DNA of 64,000 bases from contig NZ_CP010535.1 in the NCBI RefSeq assembly GCF_001430825.1, positions 848,501-912,500 on the forward strand, given 5' to 3'. Below the pieces are notes generated by a model. It was not told the origin of the DNA. It searched no databases and saw nothing but the letters and a program-made list of their open reading frames with translations. The DNA is from Sediminicola sp. YIK13 (GTDB lineage: Bacteria; Bacteroidota; Bacteroidia; Flavobacteriales; Flavobacteriaceae). Made by a program: the position numbers and the translations under genes. This document shows, piece by piece, positions 16,284 through 24,669 of the stretch. How positions within the stretch are numbered: position 1 is the stretch's first letter; each line of letters starts with the position of its first letter.

Positions 16284-18227
16284 TTAGCGCGCCATATAAG
16301 AGGTCAGTAGAACGTCTCCTGTTTGATAATATACTTGTCCGGTTATATCGTCAACCGCATATAAGGGCTCACGGTCCTTACCAAGATTAATTTCGCCCGC
16401 TACTTTACCCGTCGTTTTGCTCACTTTTAACAATACAATGTCTTTCTCCTGTTTTGACATAATGAACATAAAATCCCTAGCTTGTTTTGTGGCTTTTAGT
16501 CGGGCATTTGCTTTTCTAAAGGCAGTACCGGCATAACTTGAGGCGGCATTGCCCAATTCTCCGTATGCGTTGCCTATTTGGGATACGATTTCTCCCGAAA
16601 CTTCGTCTTTTTGACGGACATCATTTTCGGCTGCGGCCATGGCACCTGCAACATAGTATGAGGTAGCACCAATATATGCTGCCCTTATCGATGAGGCATA
16701 TAGCAAAGCACGTTTCCAACCAGCTTCCTTTGGTGCAGCATAATATTCTTGATAGACCAGAGATCCATCAAAATTAAATTTGGCAACATTCTGATCGGAG
16801 TGAATAAAAATTCCATCCTCCAAAATTTCCAGATTCGATGGTGATTCCTTCCCGTCAAATTGAAGTTCCACTTGTGAAAAATCACTGACTTGACCATCAG
16901 CTTTATCCACAACTTTTATAAGTCCGGAACTGTAATCAAAGGCATAGATTTTATCTTGATGCTCAGCGGTAAGTCTAGGACTGGTCCGAATACTTTTTTT
17001 CCACATCAGCGTTCCCGTATGATGGTCCAAAATGTTCATCTCTTCGGTCGTAATATATAGGATTGAATTAGCCAGTGGCACAATCCCAACGACCGTACCA
17101 TCAACCTTGACAGGTTTTTCAAAGGTTATGGCCCCTACTGTTGGATCTAAATAATTTAGGAAATCTTTATTGGCAGTTCGCGATACCAGCAAAATACCTT
17201 CACCGGAATCCAAATAATCATAAACTCCGCCTTTGATCGCAATTCCACGGCCCTTTTTTCCCCACAGGCCCTCACTGGTCTTATAGTCGAATAGGTTTAT
17301 TTTCGTTCTATTGCCATCATCAGGCAACACAAGCATGCCCTTATCTAAAAAATAAATCTGGCTGAGTGCCCCATTTACCTCTAATTCCTTAGTCCATATC
17401 AGACTACCATCATTGATATTATAGGCATTATAGTTATTGCTGTAGTTGATGGGGCTATTGGATGAAGTCATTCCGCCTTGTCGCTCTTTCTGTGACCCCA
17501 AATAGAAGACATCACTGCCCTCCGGCTGGTAGTACTGTAGTTGTATATCCATATCTATGGAGACAGTTTCCGCAGCCTGCTTCAATAGCGCTCCAAATTT
17601 CCCCATTTTATCTATTTGTACTGCTTCCTTGGAGTTCGCTTTCTTCCATATGACCTCTCCGGTATCTGCATTGAGTTTGTAGTTGTTGAACAAGGTTACG
17701 ATAAGAAGTTCTTGATTATCGAGTTCATTGGCAGCAACGATACGGCCAAATTTTTCGTTCATCGACCAGGACAAACTAGCATCTGACATTTTTACGGAAA
17801 CCATAAGGGGTTCACCATTGTAATCTGTTCCGGAAACGAGAATCGCATCTGAATTAAACAATAAATGGTAGTTGGCAACCTTTTGAAGTCCGGCATTTTT
17901 AGAATTAAAGACTTCGTCGCCACTAAATTGATCTATAAGATGTAAGCTATTGCTCGTTGTTACTGAAAAAAACGGACTATTCGGAAGTTCTTCGAAAGCA
18001 GCTCTATCAAGATTGCCAAAGGCCCTTTTTCCCCAACTAATGGCACCTGTTTCGGTATCGATACCAATCAGCTCTTCTCTTGAACTAACGATAAGGTTGC
18101 CCAACGAAGTAACTTCTTGCCATAAGATTTTTGTAGGTACCTCTTTGTTCCATTTCATTTCGACCTGTGAAAAAGATAGTAATGGCAACACCATCAGTAA
18201 TAAAAAAAGTGGTTTTATCTGGCTCAT
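16284..18227 (-). CDS. Secreted PQQ-like beta-propeller repeat protein
   Basis: 647 residues with a cleavable signal (MSQIKPLFLLLMVLPLLSFS). The body has repeated strands of the PQQ-like type, e.g. ELIGIDTETGAISWGKRAF, LNADTGEVIWKKANSKEA, YNINDGSLIWTKELEVN and NILDHHTGTLMWKKSIR, each ending in the blade motif with Trp. A propeller of about eight blades is expected. No PQQ-ligating or dehydrogenase motif is visible, so a scaffold role like BamB is more likely than enzymatic activity. A region around residues 505-560 (AYIGATSYYVAGAMAAAEN) interrupts the repeats and is Ala-rich. It stands alone. Confidence 0.8.
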   Translation of the reverse strand: MSQIKPLFLLLMVLPLLSFSQVEMKWNKEVPTKILWQEVTSLGNLIVSSREELIGIDTETGAISWGKRAFGNLDRAAFEELPNSPFFSVTTSNSLHLIDQFSGDEVFNSKNAGLQKVANYHLLFNSDAILVSGTDYNGEPLMVSVKMSDASLSWSMNEKFGRIVAANELDNQELLIVTLFNNYKLNADTGEVIWKKANSKEAVQIDKMGKFGALLKQAAETVSIDMDIQLQYYQPEGSDVFYLGSQKERQGGMTSSNSPINYSNNYNAYNINDGSLIWTKELEVNGALSQIYFLDKGMLVLPDDGNRTKINLFDYKTSEGLWGKKGRGIAIKGGVYDYLDSGEGILLVSRTANKDFLNYLDPTVGAITFEKPVKVDGTVVGIVPLANSILYITTEEMNILDHHTGTLMWKKSIRTSPRLTAEHQDKIYAFDYSSGLIKVVDKADGQVSDFSQVELQFDGKESPSNLEILEDGIFIHSDQNVAKFNFDGSLVYQEYYAAPKEAGWKRALLYASSIRAAYIGATSYYVAGAMAAAENDVRQKDEVSGEIVSQIGNAYGELGNAASSYAGTAFRKANARLKATKQARDFMFIMSKQEKDIVLLKVSKTTGKVAGEINLGKDREPLYAVDDITGQVYYQTGDVLLTSYMAR

Positions 18228-18541
18228 ATTCTGGTTTTTAGTCTAGTTAGAACGTATCACCTCTCTTTTTAGTACAATTTTTTCTTTATTACCTGAGCCA
18301 AGACTGCGATCCTATCGGCCTTAATACCATATAATGGGAAAACGAATTTGAGTTCAAGGTTTCGGTAATGCCGGAATCAACTAGGAGACCTATTCTAACG
18401 ATTTTTGCCATTTCAGCCGGTCGGCACAATTACACCAAAAGAAAAAGAGCCTACATATAGAACAATAGCTCCATTGTAGACCCTTTTATAAAATTTATTA
18501 CATAAAACTACCCTTTAAATGAAGGTAAGGGCGGATTGCAT
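18228..18541. other. Gene-free interval between the PQQ-like gene and the metalloprotease
   Basis: No protein-like frame on either strand. The part next to the metalloprotease end holds an imperfect terminator hairpin (see 18443-18487). The rest should carry the promoter of the PQQ-like gene on the minus strand, but I cannot point to a convincing consensus. Confidence 0.4.
18443..18487 (-). terminator. Imperfect terminator of the metalloprotease gene
   Basis: AAAAGAGCCTACA and TGTAGACCCTTTT pair with two mismatches around a long loop. On the minus strand, the direction of the gene ending at 18542, it is followed by a T-rich run. Confidence 0.5.
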
Positions 18542-19588
18542 TTATTCCTTTTTGGTGCTCACAAAACCAATCGGTTTAAGTAACACTTCCATTTCCGCAA
18601 TGTTCAACCCGGAGTTTTCTTCAGTTCTTGAAAGCTCATTGATATCCACGCCAGGTGTGCCTTTAGGTAATGCATAAGATTCGCCTACCGTTGCAGATCC
18701 ATATCCAAGATCTCTCATAGATGCTGCGGTGATACGACTCAATGGATTTTCACCGAAATTTAAAAATCCGGTCATTAATTCATTGTTCAATGTTGACTCT
18801 TTCCAGTGTCCAAATCGTGTTCCTGGTCCAAATTCATTTTCAATTGGAAGTTCACCAGTTCCACCTTCAGCGTTCCAAAAAACGTTGGCGTTATCACCTG
18901 CAAAAAAAGGTTGTTGAAATGTCCCAGTGAGTAGGTTTCTCGAAAAGTTAAATTGTGGAAAATTTAGATTCCAAAGTGTACCAATACCCAAAACATGCCC
19001 CATTTCATGTACAATCACATCCTCAAACAGATCTAATTGATCAAGAAAAGCTAAATCATCTGAATCAAACTCCATAACACCACTTAACGTTAAAAAGTTA
19101 TCTAATCGAATGAACCTAGGACCTGCTCTACCTAGAATACCTCTTGGGCCGTCTATAGGACGAAGTAATACCTCAATAACTATGTCATCAATGGTGCCTT
19201 CAATATCAGGAACATTTTCAAAGGCTGATGGTAAGGAACCAGTAAATGAAGAAACGTCTTTTATTATTATTCGTTCCCATCGAGCCGCTGCCGCTTCAAA
19301 AACTTCTTTTTGCCTATCCGTAGGGGTTTCTGCATATCTTAAAGTGATATTGAAACGTCCACGGTCTTCACCAGCTGCTTCAGTTGTCTTTAAGACAGTA
19401 GGAGTTAAATCATCAATGATAATAGGTTCTAACGGGTCAGCTTTTAAGGCTATCTCAAGGCCTTGATCTTCTGACAAAATTTGCGCATCAGATTCTAAAA
19501 CTTCCTCTGAACAAGAGATAAAAAGAAGCGTACTTAAAACGCAACCGAAAGCGATAAACCTTCCGGACTTTTGTAAAGTGTTTTTCAT
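18542..19588 (-). CDS. Leishmanolysin-like zinc metalloprotease, lipoprotein
   Basis: 348 residues. Signal with lipobox ending LLFISC (Cys26), so the protein is membrane-anchored. The metzincin site is complete: VHEMGHVLGIGTLW with His194, Glu195 and His198, a third His261 in FGHWKES and a Met-turn in NELMTGF at about 272. The spacing of the third His and the LSRITAASMRDLGY segment are typical of bacterial leishmanolysin (M8-like) proteins. It should digest proteins outside the cell or in the periplasm. Substrate unknown. Confidence 0.87.
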   Translation of the reverse strand: MKNTLQKSGRFIAFGCVLSTLLFISCSEEVLESDAQILSEDQGLEIALKADPLEPIIIDDLTPTVLKTTEAAGEDRGRFNITLRYAETPTDRQKEVFEAAAARWERIIIKDVSSFTGSLPSAFENVPDIEGTIDDIVIEVLLRPIDGPRGILGRAGPRFIRLDNFLTLSGVMEFDSDDLAFLDQLDLFEDVIVHEMGHVLGIGTLWNLNFPQFNFSRNLLTGTFQQPFFAGDNANVFWNAEGGTGELPIENEFGPGTRFGHWKESTLNNELMTGFLNFGENPLSRITAASMRDLGYGSATVGESYALPKGTPGVDINELSRTEENSGLNIAEMEVLLKPIGFVSTKKE

Positions 19589-19829
19589 TATTATATTTTT
19601 TATGTTTAGAGAAATATAGAAAACTCCTGAGAAATTAATCGACTAAATTTTAGAAAAAAATAGTTTGTTTATTATTTTTTTTGAAGGAATAAAACTAGGT
19701 GTTGAAAACCAATTAATTAAGATACTGCTACTTCAACAAAAAATAAATTCTTAAGGGGTGTACCTGGTGTTCCATTGGATTTTATGGAATTGGGAATTCT
19801 TTGTATTCAAATAGCATACAATTCTCTTA

Positions 19830-20645
19830 TTATTCTTTAACAAACACCATACAATGCTGCCACGGCAAGTTGGCCATATTACTTTCCAATTCCAATCCCA
19901 AGGCCTTCATTTCTTTGACGGCTTGTTTCTGTGTCATTTTGTGTATTTCTTTGATCGGAATATTGGGATCCTCTCCCCTATACTCAATCAAGTAGATTTT
20001 ACCCTTTGGCCGTAGCGCCTTTTTAATAGATAGCATCATTTCATAAGGATAGCTAAACTCATGGTATACATCTACGAGTAGTACTTTGTCCACTGAATTT
20101 TTTGGTAATTGCACACTTTTTTCACTTCCCTTTACCAGGGAAACATTGCTGCTATTTTTTTCTGACTTTTTTTTCTGCATTGCAGCCAGCATTTCTTCTT
20201 GGATATCCACAGCATAGATCTGCCCATTTGCAACCATTGGAGCCATTTTAAACACATGGTATCCAGATCCGGCCCCAATATCAGCAATATCGTCCCCTGG
20301 TTGAATCTCCATATTTTGCAGCAATGTTGTTGTATTTTCTTCCTTCTCACGTTCAGGCCGTTCAAGCCAAGACATGCCCTGATAGCCCATGACATAAGCA
20401 ATCTCCCTACCCAGATACCATTTACCAATGCCATTTACATCTCCTTTTTTAAATTCATAAGATGGTACGGTTTCCTTTTGTTGTCCAATGCATTGATACA
20501 TGGGCTGAACCATTATCATTAAACAAAAAAAGTAAAAACCCTTTTTAAGTAAGGAATAATTAAACAAGGTCATACCCATTGGGACATTATTTTCCTTCTT
20601 GCAAGGTTCTTTAATCCAATTTATGCTCTGTCTGTACTTTCTCAT
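19830..20645 (-). CDS. Membrane-anchored or exported class I SAM-dependent methyltransferase
   Basis: 271 residues. A hydrophobic segment GFYFFCLMIMVQPMY lies at residues 36-50; a start at Met23 or Met25 would give a standard signal peptide and is a reasonable alternative to the ATG used here. KWYLGREIAYVMGYQGMSWL precedes motif I DIADIGAGSGYHVF, and EMMLSIKKALRPKGKIYLIEY is the motif III region. This type recurs in Bacteroidota and marine bacteria; a methyltransferase exported from the cytoplasm is odd because SAM is cytoplasmic. Substrate unknown. Confidence 0.8.
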   Translation of the reverse strand: MRKYRQSINWIKEPCKKENNVPMGMTLFNYSLLKKGFYFFCLMIMVQPMYQCIGQQKETVPSYEFKKGDVNGIGKWYLGREIAYVMGYQGMSWLERPEREKEENTTTLLQNMEIQPGDDIADIGAGSGYHVFKMAPMVANGQIYAVDIQEEMLAAMQKKKSEKNSSNVSLVKGSEKSVQLPKNSVDKVLLVDVYHEFSYPYEMMLSIKKALRPKGKIYLIEYRGEDPNIPIKEIHKMTQKQAVKEMKALGLELESNMANLPWQHCMVFVKE

Positions 20646-20979
20646 TATAATATATACTTCGATTTTAAATGGAATTTAAAACATTGAATATAAGGAATAT
20701 TAAACCATTATCTTTTTTCTGGTATATGGCCTTTTATAAAAAGAGAAGCAAATTTTCCCCTCCTATATCTATTTTTTAGATATCACTAGGGTAACATATC
20801 TTATTATGGATTAAGCAGTTTTATTTTAATTATTGTGGTTGGATAATGGAAACCTAACCCGCTTAACCAGTGTGCTACATATTGGCAAGATTGTAATAAA
20901 AAGGGTAAAATTTATGTATTCTTTGTCAGCGTCTAAATTGCGATTATGTAATAAAAATTCTTACACCTTCCCTCCTACT

Positions 20980-21005
20980 GTTCAAAGTCCGCCAATACTT
21001 TGAAC
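20980..21005. repeat. Perfect 9-bp inverted repeat
   Basis: GTTCAAAGT (20980-20988) and ACTTTGAAC (20997-21005) with an 8-nt spacer CCGCCAAT. There is no T run, and a separate terminator is only 14 bp away, so this is an extra structure: an operator, a processing hairpin or a REP unit. Confidence 0.5.
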
Positions 21006-21018
21006 GGCATCAAATAAA

Positions 21019-21050
21019 AAAAGCCCATCTAAATAAATAGATGGGCTTTT
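21019..21050 (-). terminator. Intrinsic terminator of the cold-shock gene
   Basis: AAAAGCCCATCTA and TAGATGGGCTTTT form a 13-bp stem with a 6-nt loop; on the minus strand a run of T follows. It lies 22 bp after the stop codon of the cold-shock gene. Confidence 0.9.
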
Positions 21051-21071
21051 GTAAAACTTGAAGTATATGTA

Positions 21072-21263
21072 TTAGATAACTTTTACGTTTACTGCATTTA
21101 AACCTTTGTTACCTTCTTGAAGATCAAATTCAACTTCGTCGCCTTCGCGTACTTCGTCAATTAATCCAGAAATGTGTACAAAGTGGTCTTTTTCAACTCC
21201 TTCTTCAGTGATAAATCCAAAACCTTTAGTTTCATTGAAAAATTTTACTGTTCCTTTACTCAT
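21072..21263 (-). CDS. Cold-shock domain protein (CspA family)
   Basis: 63 residues covering one complete cold-shock domain: MSKGTVKFFNETKGFGFITE with the RNP1-like KGFGFI, then DHFVHISGL (RNP2-like FVHIS) and VEFDLQEGNKGLNAVNV. It binds single-stranded RNA/DNA and acts as an RNA chaperone. Promoter and terminator are both recognisable, so it is monocistronic. Confidence 0.96.
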   Translation of the reverse strand: MSKGTVKFFNETKGFGFITEEGVEKDHFVHISGLIDEVREGDEVEFDLQEGNKGLNAVNVKVI

Positions 21264-21300
21264 CGTAATATGTATTAAATTTATAATATGTATTGAGCTA

Positions 21301-21331
21301 CAAAGGTCGTGCCAATAAAGTTAATACACAA
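21301..21331 (-). promoter_or_regulatory. Promoter of the cold-shock gene
   Basis: On the minus strand TTG (21329-21331) and GACCTTTG (21301-21308) are separated by 20 bp, close to the TTG / TAnnTTTG pattern with one mismatch. The leader would be about 30-35 nt, AT-rich and with repeated AATACATATTA segments. Confidence 0.5.
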
Positions 21332-21649
21332 CTTATTAAGGTTCGATCTTCCTGATACCTGTTGGAATTGTCCTTTATCTAGAGGTTTATATAAAACTTC
21401 GAAGAACGTAAAAGGGGCAGTGGCCTATCCTGAGAAGCATTTGAGAAGAAAAAAAGAAAGAGTTTTTGTGATAGTGAAATAAGCGAGTATTCATGGCAAG
21501 GATACCCAAATGCGGTCCATTCCGATATTTTAGCGCTGTAATACAGCCCGTTTCACCATAGAAAAAGACCAAAAACCAATAGTTGTCCCATTCATGAAGT
21601 ATGGATCCCAACGTTAATAAAGAGGACAATGGAGCGCTATTTTAAAAAA
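21332..21649. other. Interval between the cold-shock promoter and the cytolysin-like gene terminator
   Basis: A frame at 21387-21629 on the minus strand has 80 codons but a composition like translated non-coding DNA and no domain pattern; I do not call it. Nothing else supported. Confidence 0.35.
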
Positions 21650-21685
21650 AAAAGGAACCTTAGCTTCAGCGCTAGGGCTCCTTTT
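21650..21685 (-). terminator. Terminator of the cytolysin-like gene
   Basis: AAAAGGAACCTTAGC and GCTAGGGCTCCTTTT pair with two mismatches around TTCAGC; on the minus strand a run of ten T follows. It lies 66 bp past the stop codon at 21751. Confidence 0.8.
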
Positions 21686-21750
21686 GTCCATATGCATATC
21701 GTTCCCCCGAAAATTTACATATTAGTTTTAATCTGCTTACGCAATATGCG

Positions 21751-23757
21751 CTAGTTTATAAAAAATGGCCCTGAAACACCATTGTCATTGTAAATTATCA
21801 TTTGACTTCCTTCACCGTTAAAGTAAATCTCATCTTGGGTATCTCCACCAAAATCGACCTTAGTTGCTGCACCTATACTATTAAAACTTTTTCCATCCAA
21901 AAAGTCACTGGTCAATTTAGGAGCAAACCATTGCCATGTATATCCAAAAATAGATTCTAACTCTACTGGAGTAGCGTCTAGAAGAACGGCAGACGACTTT
22001 CCATCGTTTGCAAAATAAATATGTGTCGCAAGGTCTTTTCCATCATTAAAGGTTTGAATTGCAGCGTCTATACCATCATTGGCAAACGGGAAGCTAGAGC
22101 CAGGCAAAAGCCTAAGATCCTCTGCATATTCCTGAGATGTACTAAAAATTCTAGGTACTTCATTAGAAGTTTCTTCTATGGTACCAATTGGACCATTATT
22201 TTGAGAAGTAAGCGGGAAATTTGAAGGATTGTATCTAAATTTTTTAAATTGAGTGCCGTCCATATTAAATAAATAGATGATATCACTCCTCCAGCGAATT
22301 GCTGCGCCAACATTTCCAGTACTAATAAAATTTGAAGTTATTAACCCCTCTGCATTCTCTACATCCCAAACAATTGGAGTACTACCACTACCAATGTCAT
22401 AGTACGCATATTTATTTCCTGCTTTATTGTATACCACGATACTGGTACCAGATAATTGAAAAGCAGCGCCGATTCCATCTTCAAAAAGATCAACCAATGG
22501 TCTATACACATCTGGGGGTAAAATTCCTTTTACTTCACAGGTTACAATATCATACTCAGTTGCTAATTTTGTGCCTACTACCTGATCTGGGCGTTCTACA
22601 CTTCTAACCACATATGATAAAGGTAGGCCCGCTCTAATATCTGTACCTGCTCCAATTTTATTCGCGATAGCAGCTATCGATGTTTCTCCGAGAAGTTGAA
22701 AAGAACCTTCTGCATCACCACCATAGGCAATTGCTTTAATTTTCACTTCTTTTAGCGAATTAAAAGTCTCCACATCTAAAGAGCCAGAACCATTTATAGC
22801 AGCAGCATCGTAGGTTACTTTTAAACTTGCTTGCATTTCTTCACGACTTGATGTAGATTCTATCAACATATAAAATATACGGCCATAGGTAACTGAAGAA
22901 ATAAAGGTAGCTGGATTATCAGCCTGTATATATGTTTCAAGTTGTTCGGGTGTTACATTTTCCCCAAAAATTTGATCCAGGCTAGTTGGTAAATCAAAAC
23001 TCATGGTATAATACGACTGATTTACTTTCACTAAGGTTCTGTTATATTCTTTTTCGGTACTAAATGACATATTCCCTTCCACTTTTGTGGTAAATGTTTC
23101 TACTTCAATACCCATTTCTAGCGCCATTTGGCTTTCAGATTCAATTTGAACAATATCAACTTGAAAATTAGCCGGAACTACGTCTCCAGCACTTGCAATG
23201 ATATTATTCATACCATTTTGAATAGTACTCTTTTTCACCTCATCTACAGTAAATGTAGAACTTAGATTCCCATTATTAAGATTATATGAAATAGTTCCCC
23301 CAGCACGTCCAACAACGATTGGTTTTGGTGTTGCATCGGATAAGGTTTTTCCCTGTAATAAATTCCCAGGGAAAATGACATCTGCATTGCTGTTAAATAA
23401 CGGAAACTGTCCATTACCATCTAGTGCACTTACTGTTTTAGTAACACAAACGGATCGTTCTGTGATTTCTTCACCTCCCTCTTCGACTCTTTCATAATCC
23501 ACATTCACTGGTGTCGATGTAGCAACGGATTCTGTTGTTCTGGATTTAGGGAAAACCTCAAATTCACCACCTACAGCAACTACTTGCGCAAAGGTAAGTT
23601 CGCTTTCAGGATCTTCAGCAATAGGGTCTTTTGTGCCTGCTTCATCTTTACTACATGCTGTAATAAAAAGAAGACTCAACAAGAGTATTAGGAGCAAAAC
23701 GGGCCTAACTTGCCAGTTTGGGGTTACTTTGGTTAAAATAGTTGTGATTGTTCTCAT
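21751..23757 (-). CDS. Cholesterol-dependent-cytolysin-like lipoprotein with C-terminal hemopexin-like repeats
   Basis: 668 residues. A hydrophobic signal ends in FITAC (Cys35), so a lipoprotein. Residues about 117-408 follow the order of CDC domains 1-3: VIFPGNLLQGKTLSDATPKP, NQSYYTMSFDLPTSLDQIFG, VTYGRIFYMLIESTSSREE, IAYGGDAEGSF (the Gly-Gly hinge of the pore-forming sheet, 346-347) and LPLSYVVRSV. The membrane-binding domain 4 with its Trp-rich undecapeptide should follow. Instead residues 420-668 hold four repeats beginning GIGAAFQ (428), NVGAAIRW (482), GIDAAIQ (562) and SIGAATKV (627), which resemble hemopexin blades. Pore formation is inferred from the family; the target membrane is unknown. 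Confidence 0.83.
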   Translation of the reverse strand: MRTITTILTKVTPNWQVRPVLLLILLLSLLFITACSKDEAGTKDPIAEDPESELTFAQVVAVGGEFEVFPKSRTTESVATSTPVNVDYERVEEGGEEITERSVCVTKTVSALDGNGQFPLFNSNADVIFPGNLLQGKTLSDATPKPIVVGRAGGTISYNLNNGNLSSTFTVDEVKKSTIQNGMNNIIASAGDVVPANFQVDIVQIESESQMALEMGIEVETFTTKVEGNMSFSTEKEYNRTLVKVNQSYYTMSFDLPTSLDQIFGENVTPEQLETYIQADNPATFISSVTYGRIFYMLIESTSSREEMQASLKVTYDAAAINGSGSLDVETFNSLKEVKIKAIAYGGDAEGSFQLLGETSIAAIANKIGAGTDIRAGLPLSYVVRSVERPDQVVGTKLATEYDIVTCEVKGILPPDVYRPLVDLFEDGIGAAFQLSGTSIVVYNKAGNKYAYYDIGSGSTPIVWDVENAEGLITSNFISTGNVGAAIRWRSDIIYLFNMDGTQFKKFRYNPSNFPLTSQNNGPIGTIEETSNEVPRIFSTSQEYAEDLRLLPGSSFPFANDGIDAAIQTFNDGKDLATHIYFANDGKSSAVLLDATPVELESIFGYTWQWFAPKLTSDFLDGKSFNSIGAATKVDFGGDTQDEIYFNGEGSQMIIYNDNGVSGPFFIN

Positions 23758-23840
23758 AAAAAAGTTTTTTTTGGTTTTTATCGGTAAATCGCCCTTGCAA
23801 CTACCAAGTGCAAGTTATCCAATGATAAACCCTTTGGAAA

Positions 23841-23878
23841 TACGTAAGGGACCCATAAACTACGTAGGGCTACGTAGG
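23841..23878 (-). promoter_or_regulatory. Three TACGTA palindromes upstream of the cytolysin-like gene
   Basis: TACGTA occurs at 23841, 23861 and 23871; the last two are in a tandem repeat CTACGTAGG/GCTACGTAGG. They lie about 85-120 bp before the ATG of the cytolysin-like gene. TACGTA cores are a recurrent binding motif of NarL/LuxR-type response regulators, and such a regulator is encoded directly upstream. Also present is CTTGCA/TGCAAG near 23795-23815. Operator function is inferred. Confidence 0.45.
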
Positions 23879-24024
23879 CCAAGGTAATGAGCAGTAAGAC
23901 AAGGGGCATGCCACTACATCCACTAATAGGCAACAAACCGAGACCCAGAAGAACAATTCGGGTTCGTTGGGACATTCAATTTCACTGTGCCCGTGGCCTT
24001 TTAAATCCTGGCCCTATGAATAAA

Positions 24025-24669
24025 CTAGATAGTAAAAAGAAATTCTTTGAATTCTTTGGCCCAAACGAGGAGTGCGTCCGGCTGAGGTGCCAATGCTAAT
24101 TTCACCTTGATGTTGGCACGGTGTTTTTCTACCGTTCGGCCAGAAATACTGAGGAGCTCCCCTATTTCCTTGGATGATTTTTCTTGTGCTACCAAACGCA
24201 CTATCGTGCGTTCTGATGGCGAGAGTAATTTAATCTTTTGCAACTGGGGGGTAATCTCGTTTTCCAATACCTCATTAAACACCCTACTGAAAAAAGGTAC
24301 GCCCCTGCTTACACTTTGAATGCATTTATGAAGCTCATTAAAAGGTTCATCCTTAATGATGTAGCCCATAATCTTAAGTACGCTAGCTTTATGGATAAAG
24401 CCTTTTTCTTTATAGGAGGTAAGGATAATGAATTTAGTGTTAGCGTGCTGTTCTTTATATTTTTGAATAACCTCAAGACCTGTCAACATGGGCATTTCCA
24501 TATCTAAAATAGCAATTGTTGGGTGTAACTCCATAATGCTGGCTAAGGCACTGGCGCCATTGGTTGCGGTACCGATGACATTGTAATTGTAGGCTATCAA
24601 TTCATCTACCAATCCCTTTAAAAGCATGGGATGATCATCTGCTACAAACAGGGTTATCTTATTCGTCAT
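24025..24669 (-). CDS. NarL/LuxR-family two-component response regulator
   Basis: 214 residues. Receiver domain with FVADDHPMLLKGL and the phospho-acceptor Asp56 in IAILDMEMPML; a Lys in FIILTSYKEKG region completes the site. The C-terminal helix-turn-helix (about 145-205) has LSPSERTIVRLVAQEKSSKE and GRTVEKHRANIKVKL, the LuxR signature. The start codon follows the kinase stop directly (TAAATG), so the pair is co-transcribed. It is placed next to the cytolysin-like gene and probably regulates it (inferred). Confidence 0.95.
   Translation of the reverse strand: MTNKITLFVADDHPMLLKGLVDELIAYNYNVIGTATNGASALASIMELHPTIAILDMEMPMLTGLEVIQKYKEQHANTKFIILTSYKEKGFIHKASVLKIMGYIIKDEPFNELHKCIQSVSRGVPFFSRVFNEVLENEITPQLQKIKLLSPSERTIVRLVAQEKSSKEIGELLSISGRTVEKHRANIKVKLALAPQPDALLVWAKEFKEFLFTI

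Larger units (their letters stand above)
20646..21071. other. Gene-free interval upstream of the exported methyltransferase
   Basis: No coding frame supported. It contains ATATCTA/TAGATAT near 20765-20783, the 9-bp inverted repeat at 20980-21005 and the cold-shock gene terminator at 21019-21050. The promoter of the methyltransferase gene should lie here on the minus strand. Confidence 0.4.

Noticed and set aside
21387..21629. 80-codon frame on the minus strand between the cold-shock and cytolysin-like genes
   Set aside because: Residue content looks like translated non-coding DNA and it has no initiation context or neighbours with the same orientation and spacing.
21751..23757. FGYTWQWFAP near residue 604 as a relic of the CDC Trp-rich undecapeptide
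   Set aside because: It lies in the linker between hemopexin-like repeats 3 and 4, not after a domain 4 sequence, and lacks the Glu-Cys-Thr-Gly start. The likeness is probably chance.
23778..24099. Short frames on both strands upstream of the cytolysin-like gene
   Set aside because: They overlap the TACGTA repeats and the end of the regulator gene and show no conserved pattern.
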